Part shown: positions 26,667 through 33,531 of the stretch, in pieces | Position numbering within the stretch: the first letter of the stretch is position 1 | Layout of the letters: each line of letters opens with the position of its first letter | Source of the DNA: Niallia circulans NBRC 13626 | Lineage (GTDB): Bacteria; Bacillota; Bacilli; Bacillales; Cytobacillaceae | Reading direction: 5' to 3' | Length of the DNA: 33,531 nucleotides | NCBI RefSeq assembly: GCF_001591585.1 | Contig: NZ_BCVE01000033.1 | Coordinates: forward strand, 1-33,531 | The notes under the pieces: model-generated | Database searches by the model: none | What the model saw: the letters and a program-made list of their open reading frames with translations, nothing else | Told to the model about the DNA's origin: nothing | Made by a program: the position numbers and the translations under genes

Positions 26667-28025
26667 TTATTTTTCTATTACTGCTTGTGGAGTCTCTTCC
26701 TTGTCCTCATCTTCTTTTACATGCTGATTATCCGATTCTGTCTGTGGAGGATTATCTGTCGTTGGATTATCGGTATCCGTCTCTTCCTCCTTGATGTTTT
26801 CTTCAGAATCAGAAGGATCATTTAAATCGAGTGAATCTTCGACATTATCTGTATCAATCACTGTTTCCTGTTCTTTTATTAATCCAGAAGCAACTACTTT
26901 ATTGATTGGAGGATAAAAGTCTTCGCTCATTAAATCTTTTTTCACTTCTACTCCATCGTCATTTTTGGCTAAACGATAGACTTTAATTAAAAGCCCATCT
27001 GTTCCTTCTGAAACGGTCCTATATTCATTAAACCCTAATAAAGAATCAAATCGGATAACCGTTTTAGGCTTAAATGCTTGCTGATCGGAGAAAACGACAT
27101 CATATTTAAATAAAAACGGAACTCCCACTATCGACGCATATAATTTATTGCCAGACATTTTGAATTGAAGCTGATAAGCAGCAGCATTAGGATTATAAAA
27201 CCGGTAATCCATTTTTTTAGATTGATTGATTTTCGCTTCATAGCCTAATTGGGCATAGTTGGGCAATTGATTACTTATAAACCGCTCTGTAATAGTAAAG
27301 TTAGTTGTTAAAACTAGTTGATGAAGAGCTGTCGCAACCATACTTAATGTAGTATCCGAATAAGAATCTGTCTGTTTTCCCATTATATCTAGCAACGAGA
27401 CCGTTTCTTCTTGACCCACTTTAATACTCGGAAATTGCTTTACCCATTTAGCGACATTTTTCTTATTTTCCTTAACTTCTAATGTAGTATCTGTTAAGAT
27501 TACTTCTTCTTCCTTTTGGCTGACTAGATATTCTTGAAGCGCAAGTTCGTGATTTCCTTTGTCTAACTGGGAAGCTATCGCTATTAAAGAATCATTCCAT
27601 TTATTCACAGAAAAAACATCTTCTTCTATGAGATAGGGAGATATCGAATAAAGTAATCCGATTAAATCATCTTGATTTAACGATACAATCAATGAATTGT
27701 CTGTGCCCTGATGTATCTTTTCTAAACTTTCTTGGAATTGGAATGTAAATAAATCAGTAGCAAAATCTACTGTTTTTTCTTTATATTTTAATTTTATGGA
27801 GGTTGATTGAAGCCATTCTTTTTGAGAATCCTTCAATACTTTTAAAGCTTCTTCTAGTGACATTCCAGAAATATCTACTCCACCTACAGTTGTTCCCTCC
27901 GCATAACCTTCCTTGGTCGAAAAAATCCTTTCATATGCATTTACACCAAAATGCGAAAAACTAAAAATAAATGCAGTTGTAACTACCATAGCTACAAATA
28001 GCTTTACACTTTGAACGTTTTTCAT
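26667..28025 (-). CDS. VanW-like membrane-anchored extracellular protein of the pilus operon
   Basis: 452 residues from ATG at 28025 (MKNVQSVKLFV; SD AAAAGGAG). An in-frame ATG at 28058 lies upstream of that SD. TM/signal anchor about 6-28, then a repeat-like segment VGGVDISGMSLEEALKVL (PG_binding_4/YoaR type). A VanW-like core ends QLPNYAQLGYEAKINQSKKM, RFYNPNAAAYQLQFKMSGNK. The C-terminal about 70 residues are Asp/Glu/Pro/Thr-rich and disordered. VanW proteins are widespread Gram-positive surface proteins of unclear function. Here it may link the pilus base to the wall (inference). Confidence 0.7.
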   Translation of the reverse strand: MKNVQSVKLFVAMVVTTAFIFSFSHFGVNAYERIFSTKEGYAEGTTVGGVDISGMSLEEALKVLKDSQKEWLQSTSIKLKYKEKTVDFATDLFTFQFQESLEKIHQGTDNSLIVSLNQDDLIGLLYSISPYLIEEDVFSVNKWNDSLIAIASQLDKGNHELALQEYLVSQKEEEVILTDTTLEVKENKKNVAKWVKQFPSIKVGQEETVSLLDIMGKQTDSYSDTTLSMVATALHQLVLTTNFTITERFISNQLPNYAQLGYEAKINQSKKMDYRFYNPNAAAYQLQFKMSGNKLYASIVGVPFLFKYDVVFSDQQAFKPKTVIRFDSLLGFNEYRTVSEGTDGLLIKVYRLAKNDDGVEVKKDLMSEDFYPPINKVVASGLIKEQETVIDTDNVEDSLDLNDPSDSEENIKEEETDTDNPTTDNPPQTESDNQHVKEDEDKEETPQAVIEK

Positions 28026-28044
28026 GAAGTAATGACTCCTTTTG

Positions 28045-28779
28045 TTATGCATTAACACTCATGGATAGATCAATTACTACACTTGGCCCCGCATTTTGCG
28101 CTTTCTCAATATCCTCTAGTGTTAATATAGAACCCTCCGCAGCAATCAATTCACCATCTGCTGCATAAATATCTTTTGTTACTTGTTTATTGAGCAATAA
28201 TTCTCTTTGTTTTTCTTTTAACCCATTAAGACTAGCTTCATCTTCTCGCTCCACTACTTCCAACCCTTGGAATAAGTGGTCATTTGAAGATACAGCTTCT
28301 TCTTGAACAGAATAAGGTGCAGCTACTTCTTCTTTCACAATAATAATATCTTTACCATAGGTGATAACAGTATCGGATGAAATGACTGATTCTCGATCCT
28401 CCAGAACAAGTCCAATGATTCCACCTGTCTCTTCGTCAATTTGATACTCTGTCACTTTACCTACAAGATCTCCTTTTCTAGTAATAACATTTGTATCAAT
28501 AATCGCGATTTTTTTGCTTGCCAGCTCACTAGCAATAGGAATCTGTGTTAAATCAATGATAGAGTTTGCACTTTCGATTGTTACAGCATATTCCCCTACA
28601 CCGATCACCTTTTTAAAAGGGATTGTTTGAATACTCTCTTGCCATTCTTCTTGCTCTAGTGTTAAAAAATCCACAAAACCTTTTTCTGGATTAATGATTA
28701 AAGACTGTACATTTCCTTCTTGTTGTCCGTTAGAGATGCTGATAATCGGTAAACCTTTTAACTGTGTGCTAATTTTCAT
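28045..28779 (-). CDS. PRC-barrel domain protein of the pilus operon
   Basis: 244 residues, no TM or signal seen, so cytoplasmic. Two PRC-barrel-like units: about 1-75 (LKGLPIISISNGQQEGNVQS, QTIPFKKVIGVGEYAVTIES) and about 80-160 (ITRKGDLVGKVTEYQIDEET, VISSDTVITYGKDIIIVKEE). The last 50 residues (DGELIAAEGSILTLEDIEKA) resemble a barrel-sandwich hybrid turn. PRC barrels are adaptor domains in RimM, YlmC/YmxH and photosynthetic reaction centres. Sandwiched between the IDKE-repeat membrane protein (12-bp gap) and the VanW-like gene, it could be a cytoplasmic adaptor for pilus control. Function unknown. Confidence 0.75.
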   Translation of the reverse strand: MKISTQLKGLPIISISNGQQEGNVQSLIINPEKGFVDFLTLEQEEWQESIQTIPFKKVIGVGEYAVTIESANSIIDLTQIPIASELASKKIAIIDTNVITRKGDLVGKVTEYQIDEETGGIIGLVLEDRESVISSDTVITYGKDIIIVKEEVAAPYSVQEEAVSSNDHLFQGLEVVEREDEASLNGLKEKQRELLLNKQVTKDIYAADGELIAAEGSILTLEDIEKAQNAGPSVVIDLSMSVNA

Positions 28780-28791
28780 AATCTATCTCCC

Positions 28792-30153
28792 CTATACTTT
28801 CAGATACTTTTCTTCCATAAATTTAATTTGTTCTAATACAATCGGTTGTTCCATAAATTTTTCTCTAAGCGAATATAATAAATTTTCTAATTTACCCTCT
28901 TCCTTATTTTGAACATATACATCAATTAACAAAGCAGAATAAGCAAAATATTCATTTAAAGGAATAGGCTTCTTCAAACACTGAGTTAATACAGTCTCGA
29001 ATTCTTCCATATCCATGGCATTCTGCAACAGTTCTAATTGTGCTAAAGTATTGTTGATAATCTTATGAGCTAAGCCACTTACCACATTTTCGTGTTTATC
29101 ACCATCTAATCCAATTTGATTTTCTTGGCTTTGTTCCAGTGAAAGTTCTGCTTGTTCATCCATCATTTCAACAGCAGAATCCTCCTGCACTTCCTCTATA
29201 TGTTCACTTATAGCAGTCATTTCTTCTGATAGGATTGTTTTCTCCTCTTCCGTTATGGCATTATCCGCTAGATCATTCCAGAGCTGTTCCTGTTCCATCT
29301 TTTCCACTGACACTGCAACTTCAGCATCCTCACCAATAGAAAAAAAGATTTCCTCTATTTGATCTTCTTCGTCAATTCCCTCGCTTGTTTTAATAGCAGT
29401 GGAAGGATCGTTTTCTTCCAGCATTTTTTCAATTTCAGCTAGATAGTTCGTCTCTACTGGTTCTTTATCTATTTCTTTATCTATTTCTTTATCTATTTCT
29501 TTATCTATTTCTTTATCTATTTCTTTATCTATTTCTTTATCTATTTCTTTATCTATTTCTTTATCTATTTCTTTATCTATTTCTTTATCTATTTCTTTAT
29601 CTATTTCTTTATCTATTTCTTTATCTATTTCTCTATCGATAACTTCTTCCTCTATGGAAAGTAAAAATTCTTCTTCCTGTTTAACAACTTCTAAATGTTT
29701 CATCACATCAAGATTCATGCCTATGCTTTCGACTGTTTCCTCTTGAATGATAGCTGCTTCATTTGTTAAAATGTCTTCTTGATTTACCTCTGGAACAAAG
29801 GGAATAATATCCTCTTCTAGTTCTAAGTCATTCTGAGTAGTTTTTAAATCCTTTGTTTCTCGTGGTTCTTGTCTTTTCTCTATAACAGAATCTTCTACGT
29901 CTTCTGGCATGACAAAAAGTATTGTTGACCAATTTTTCAACAAAAGATAGCTTGCACTAATAAGGAATAATAGCATAATTAAAATACTTTGCCAGAAAGA
30001 AAATAGCTCCCTTGAAAGTAATCCGATCGCAGAAATACAAAACGCTAATCCAATAATAGTAAATTTCCCTCGATTCGAAAGTCCTAATGGCAAGAAATAC
30101 AAAACAGGCACAACAAAAATTAAGGACATAAGCGCCAAAATGTATACAGTCAT
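28792..30153 (-). CDS. Membrane protein with a 14-unit IDKE repeat, first gene of the pilus operon
   Basis: 453 residues of unrecognised family. ATG 30153 follows SD GAGGAGG. Three TM segments at about 3-24, 31-48 and 52-73 are followed by a long acidic cytoplasmic region. Residues 176-231 are 14 perfect IDKE repeats preceded by a variant unit (VIDRE). The C-terminal about 85 residues (AHKIINNTLAQLELLQNAMD to IKFMEEKYLK) look helical and TPR-like (ALLIDVYVQNKEEGKLENLL). It could be an anchor or ruler with a helical charged stalk. Leads a 12-gene operon with the pilus machinery downstream. Confidence 0.8.
   Translation of the reverse strand: MTVYILALMSLIFVVPVLYFLPLGLSNRGKFTIIGLAFCISAIGLLSRELFSFWQSILIMLLFLISASYLLLKNWSTILFVMPEDVEDSVIEKRQEPRETKDLKTTQNDLELEEDIIPFVPEVNQEDILTNEAAIIQEETVESIGMNLDVMKHLEVVKQEEEFLLSIEEEVIDREIDKEIDKEIDKEIDKEIDKEIDKEIDKEIDKEIDKEIDKEIDKEIDKEIDKEIDKEPVETNYLAEIEKMLEENDPSTAIKTSEGIDEEDQIEEIFFSIGEDAEVAVSVEKMEQEQLWNDLADNAITEEEKTILSEEMTAISEHIEEVQEDSAVEMMDEQAELSLEQSQENQIGLDGDKHENVVSGLAHKIINNTLAQLELLQNAMDMEEFETVLTQCLKKPIPLNEYFAYSALLIDVYVQNKEEGKLENLLYSLREKFMEQPIVLEQIKFMEEKYLKV
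29461..29640. repeat. 12-bp tandem repeat, 14 perfect units plus one variant
   Basis: TTCTTTATCTAT is repeated 14 times without a single change (29461-29628), then TTCTCTATCGAT (29629-29640). It is in frame within the minus-strand membrane protein gene, so unit gain or loss changes protein length but not frame. Confidence 0.97.
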
Positions 30154-30186
30154 TCATACACCTCCTCTTTTCGAACCATTTATCTA

Positions 30187-30215
30187 ATCATACGACATTT
30201 TTTGTAAATTATCTA
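30187..30215 (-). promoter_or_regulatory. Candidate sigma-A promoter of the pilus operon
   Basis: On minus, TAGATA (complement of 30210-30215), a 17-bp spacer, then TATGAT (complement of 30187-30192), 34 nt upstream of the first gene. The 156-bp divergent gap (30154-30309) has on plus two TATAAT matches (30251-30256 and 30272-30277) without good -35 boxes. These are candidates for the minor pilin operon. No riboswitch was recognised. Confidence 0.45.
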
Positions 30216-30309
30216 AAACTTTTGTATTATTTTTTTGATACTTTTCATCATATAATAGCTATTTAGTATTGTATAATAAGAATAGCATTTTTGAAAGCAG
30301 GGAAAAAAT

Positions 30310-30804
30310 ATGAAAATTCCAAAGCTGATATCTAGTTCTAAAGGATTAACATTAATAGAAGTTTTATTGTCTCTTACTATCCTTAGTATAATCATTTTAG
30401 GTATAATGAACTTTTTTACTCAAGCTTATTCTTATACGAATCTTAATCAGAAAAAAACTGCTGGTATAAATGTTGCTAGAAATGCTTTGACATACATGGA
30501 ACAAACTACCCAAGAAGACTCCTTTATCAGCATAAAAAATAGAATAGATCATAATAAGGAGACAACAGGTGAATTATTCATCTGCAATAATGAGTATAAA
30601 GTAATCTGGGACAAAGATAATCAAGCATCCTGTACACCTATTAAAATTAATAATATTGATTATCATGTAATTATTAAGCCTATTTTAGATAAAAATTACA
30701 GCAATTTTTTCATTCCTTTAACAGTAACTGTCACATGGAGTGTAAACAAAAAAGAGTACAATACTTCCATGGAGGGAGCCATCAAAAGTGAGGATCTTCG
30801 ATGA
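30310..30804 (+). CDS. PilV-like minor type IV pilin
   Basis: 164 residues. Prepilin site K11-G12|L13 (SSSKGLTLIEVLL) with E17 as mature Glu5, then a hydrophobic helix (LSLTILSIIILGIMNFF). Globular domain with two Cys (FICNNEYK, ASCTPIK) that may pair. First gene of the divergent plus-strand operon. The next gene starts inside its end. PilV/GspI-like by position and the IEVLLS motif. Confidence 0.85.
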   Translation: MKIPKLISSSKGLTLIEVLLSLTILSIIILGIMNFFTQAYSYTNLNQKKTAGINVARNALTYMEQTTQEDSFISIKNRIDHNKETTGELFICNNEYKVIWDKDNQASCTPIKINNIDYHVIIKPILDKNYSNFFIPLTVTVTWSVNKKEYNTSMEGAIKSEDLR

Positions 30805-31369
30805 AAAAGGAATAACACTATATGAACTATTGGCAGCCATCACCATTCTTGCAATCGTATTGCCAGTCATCTATGGAGTCTTTCAGTCTGGTTTATCCTT
30901 ATATAATAAAATTCAGATAGAAGGACAAATCCGAGATGATGCTGATTATGCCGTTTCTATGATGATGAACTCCTTTAATAGCATCCCTTTTGACTATGTA
31001 ACGATAGAAGGAGATTCAAAAATCAGCTTATATGATACAGAAAAGACTGTATTTGAGAAGAATACTAAAGAGAATTCTTCTTTTTATACTTATGATAAAG
31101 AAAAAATAAAACCAGAGAATGCAAAAGTAAGTAGTATTGCATTTGTTGACCACCAGCTTAAAAACGAAGCGATTACTTCTGTTTCGATCAATAATCAAAT
31201 TCTAGAGGGAAGCGGGGATTTTACCGGTTCTAAAGTAAGGCTTTCCTGTAGTAAAACAGACCCAGAAAATAAAAATCGTTGCCTTCATGGGTTAATCCAT
31301 ATCACTTTTATCATCGATCAAGCACGATTAAATCGACCTTTAACTTTAGAAAGTCAATTTGGCTTTTAA
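30788..31369 (+). CDS. PilW-like minor type IV pilin
   Basis: 193 residues from GTG at 30788 (SD GGAGGG), overlapping the preceding gene by 17 bp. Prepilin site K7-G8|I9 (DEKGITLYELLAA), E13 is mature Glu5, helix AITILAIVLPVIYGVFQSG. The C-terminal domain has Cys pair LSCSKTDPENKNRC and the GspJ/PilW-like DDADYAVSMMMNSF segment. Likely part of a pilus-initiating tip complex. Confidence 0.85.
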   Translation: MRIFDEKGITLYELLAAITILAIVLPVIYGVFQSGLSLYNKIQIEGQIRDDADYAVSMMMNSFNSIPFDYVTIEGDSKISLYDTEKTVFEKNTKENSSFYTYDKEKIKPENAKVSSIAFVDHQLKNEAITSVSINNQILEGSGDFTGSKVRLSCSKTDPENKNRCLHGLIHITFIIDQARLNRPLTLESQFGF

Positions 31370-31383
31370 GGAGAATACCATTT

Positions 31384-33432
31384 ATGTTCAATTGGAATCA
31401 AAAAGGGAACGCCCTAATTACCGTATTATTAATTTCATTAGTTTTTACAACAATAGGTCTGGCAATTGTAGCATCTAGTATAAGCAGTACAAAAAGGGTA
31501 GAAACGAGAGAAACGGACATCAATATTACGTATGAGAGCAAAAAAGTACTCGAAGAAATAACCTATGAAATGGCTAATGCCTTACAATCTTTACCTTTAG
31601 ATTATCGGCAGATCGATAACCAATATATCGTAAGTGATTCTTTTGATACACAGCTTGCATCCATGGTTATTATGCCAACGTTAAATAAAATTTTAACAAA
31701 TCAAACGTATAATGAATCGATTAGTTGTCTAAGTGTAGTGGATTTAAGCGATGCTACTAAAGTAGAGATTTCTTCTAATAAAGCGTGTTCTAAAAAAACC
31801 TACGATTTGGATAGTACTTATACGATCGATCGAGAATTAGATTTCACCAGAGTGCTAGAAATTATTCTTGTAACCAATAATCCTAACGAAACAGAAGGAA
31901 GTATTACAAGAACCTTAAAGAAGCGAGTAATTTTATCTCCCCTTCCTAGCTTTTTAAAGTATGCGCTAGGAGCTTACTCTAAACAGAATGAAGAAGGACT
32001 ATTTATTAATGGATCACCTAATGTAAATGGCAATATTTATGCAAATCAGCTTCAAATTAGTGATCGGGCGAAATACCAGCTAAAAAATGGTACTAGAGAA
32101 GAAAAATCATCTCTTCCCCCTTCTATTACCGGTAATATTTATAGTAGTTCTGCAAACTTAATTCCGGTGCTGAAAGATAAGAATTTCTATAAAGGAGAAG
32201 TACCTTCTTTAAATCATGATAGTCAATTTATTAATATTGATTATAATCGTACTTTTATCCAACGAATGGATACTTTGTTAAGAACAGATGATAATTTGAA
32301 CAATATAACAATTAGAGATATAAGCGAAACAGCTAATTTTCCAAGTCTTCTTCAGAACAAAGTAGCTAGTATCGTAAACGGTCAATCAAACAGTGCTCCC
32401 TTGATTGAAAATGTCCCAGAGCAAGAAGCACCTTCTTCTGTATTAGGAGATTCTCTCAAACGTCTCTCCAATAGTTTTCAGATTAAGAGTGACAATAATC
32501 CATTAGATTTCAAGGAAAAAGTAAGCATCAACGGAGATACTGTTATTAACAGCAGCAATTATCCTATTACATTCGATAAGGACTTAGTTGTTAACGGTGA
32601 TTTATATTTAGTAAGCAACAGCCAATTAAAGTTAGCAAATAATATTTATGTATCTGGTGATTTACATCTAATCAATTTTGATGGTGAAATGAATTTACAA
32701 GGAAATCTCTTTGTTGCAGGTGATTTAAATATCGAGTCTGCTGCTGACAATAAAAGTAATCCTCATAACGGTGTCAGCATCAACGGAGATATTCTTACAG
32801 GGAAGTCTATCCATATCCGTCCTTTAAATACAACCATTTCTTTAAATAGCAATATGATCAGTCTAGATTCATTTACTATAAACGGAGATGAAAAAGGAGA
32901 AGAGTCTGGAGAAAATGATATAGTCAAAATTAACTCTGTTGTTTACACATTAAATGAGACCTTTGTTTCCAATATTAATATTCTTGGCTTGCCATATATT
33001 GATAAAAGAACGAATGCCCAAAAAGTGGGACAGCTCATTTTATTAGCTAAGGAAAAACTTACGATTACAAGAATGAATGAGTTTAATCATTTCCATCCAA
33101 TGAAAGAAACTGGTTTTCCTTATCTTCCAGATGAGGAGACAATCATCCAACCTTTAAAAGCTTTCTTTTACACAGAAAAAAAAGCTGAATTATATGGTGT
33201 TGGTTCCCTGTTCTATATTAAGGGTGGCGTTTTTGCAAAAGATTCTCTCGAAATAAATGCAATTCGCGCCAACAGAGAGTTCTCTTCCATTTCTGATATC
33301 CCAAATTCAAGGGAAGGAATGCTTTCACGATTTATCGTTGATTATGACCAAGATGTTTTATTAAGAGGAATAGATGCACTTCCTATAGTAGATCGACTAC
33401 AAATTATACCAGATGATTTTGTGATTGAATAA
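31384..33432 (+). CDS. Large PilX/GspK-like minor pilin with bactofilin-like strand repeats
   Basis: 682 residues from ATG at 31384 (SD AAGGAG). The frame is open to 31279, but that part lies inside the previous gene. Leader K7-G8|N9 followed by NALITVLLISLVFTTIGLAI. Mature position 5 is Thr13 rather than Glu, as in PilX/GspK proteins. Residues about 205-255 and 390-502 carry repeated [IV]xGD/GN turns (392, 403, 423, 444, 466, 499), suggesting a beta-helical region like bactofilins or polymer-forming cytoskeletal proteins. Cys C115/C135 may pair. Much larger than ordinary minor pilins, so it could be a tip adhesin (inference). Confidence 0.8.
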   Translation: MFNWNQKGNALITVLLISLVFTTIGLAIVASSISSTKRVETRETDINITYESKKVLEEITYEMANALQSLPLDYRQIDNQYIVSDSFDTQLASMVIMPTLNKILTNQTYNESISCLSVVDLSDATKVEISSNKACSKKTYDLDSTYTIDRELDFTRVLEIILVTNNPNETEGSITRTLKKRVILSPLPSFLKYALGAYSKQNEEGLFINGSPNVNGNIYANQLQISDRAKYQLKNGTREEKSSLPPSITGNIYSSSANLIPVLKDKNFYKGEVPSLNHDSQFINIDYNRTFIQRMDTLLRTDDNLNNITIRDISETANFPSLLQNKVASIVNGQSNSAPLIENVPEQEAPSSVLGDSLKRLSNSFQIKSDNNPLDFKEKVSINGDTVINSSNYPITFDKDLVVNGDLYLVSNSQLKLANNIYVSGDLHLINFDGEMNLQGNLFVAGDLNIESAADNKSNPHNGVSINGDILTGKSIHIRPLNTTISLNSNMISLDSFTINGDEKGEESGENDIVKINSVVYTLNETFVSNINILGLPYIDKRTNAQKVGQLILLAKEKLTITRMNEFNHFHPMKETGFPYLPDEETIIQPLKAFFYTEKKAELYGVGSLFYIKGGVFAKDSLEINAIRANREFSSISDIPNSREGMLSRFIVDYDQDVLLRGIDALPIVDRLQIIPDDFVIE

Positions 33433-33531
33433 TTTGTAGTTAGTTTGAAAGTGATAACCACAAACACCTTTCCTATAAATCATAAAAAACCCGAACAATT
33501 ACACGAGAGGCTATTTTGATATGCTCCCCTT
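33433..33531. other. Right-edge non-coding segment with a hairpin
   Basis: A 10-bp stem TTTGTAGTTA (33433-33442) with TAACCACAAA (33455-33464), with one A-C mismatch that is a G-U wobble in minus-strand RNA, directly follows the last gene. There is no U tract on plus. A run of six A near 33484-33489 would read as a U tract on minus, possibly the terminator of a gene beyond the edge (folC lies there in B. subtilis). Confidence 0.4.

Noticed and set aside
29461-29640. CRISPR-like regular repeats
   Set aside because: The 12-bp units are directly adjacent without spacers and lie in frame inside a coding gene.
30154-30309. c-di-GMP riboswitch upstream of the pilus operons
   Set aside because: Such riboswitches precede some clostridial pilus operons, but this 156-bp gap is too AT-rich and shows no matching conserved core or helices.

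Overview
The window is a low-GC Firmicute chromosome segment, almost certainly from an endospore-forming Bacillaceae species. Evidence is the sporulation genes (safA, spo0B, spoIVFA/B, spoIIB), strong Shine-Dalgarno sites, U-rich intrinsic terminators and a gene order close to the Bacillus subtilis safA-to-folC region. It is not B. subtilis itself: an RNase E/G gene sits between rplU and spoIVFB, the nifS-nadBCA genes are not between safA and nadR, and a complete type IV pilus (T4P) cluster lies where B. subtilis has only comC.

Left part (1-8912): safA (minus, cut by the left edge, with tandem repeats), a 50-codon frame without a normal start codon that ends in an ATGA overlap with nadR (plus), then on minus pheA, pheB, obg, spo0B, rpmA, prp/ysxB, rplU with a leader RNA, and rng. 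These cover spore coat assembly, NAD control, phenylalanine synthesis, ribosome assembly, the Spo0 phosphorelay and RNA decay.

Middle part (9053-18359, minus): spoIVFB and spoIVFA (sigma-K checkpoint), minD and minC (division-site selection), a 599-bp gap with several hairpins, mreD, mreC and mreB (cell shape), radC, maf and spoIIB. Strong terminators follow minD, spoIIB and the pilus operon.

Right part (18461-33432): a tightly spaced 12-gene minus-strand operon. From its promoter it encodes a membrane protein with 14 perfect IDKE repeats, a PRC-barrel protein, a VanW-like membrane protein, PilB, PilT, PilC, the major pilin, the prepilin peptidase, PilM, PilN, PilO and a second pilin. Divergently, on plus, a three-gene operon encodes PilV-like and PilW-like minor pilins and a 682-residue PilX/GspK-like pilin carrying bactofilin-like strand repeats. 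Together this is a whole T4P machine (assembly and retraction ATPases, platform, alignment complex, peptidase, major and minor pilins) plus three accessory proteins of unknown role. This right part is the most novel material in the window.
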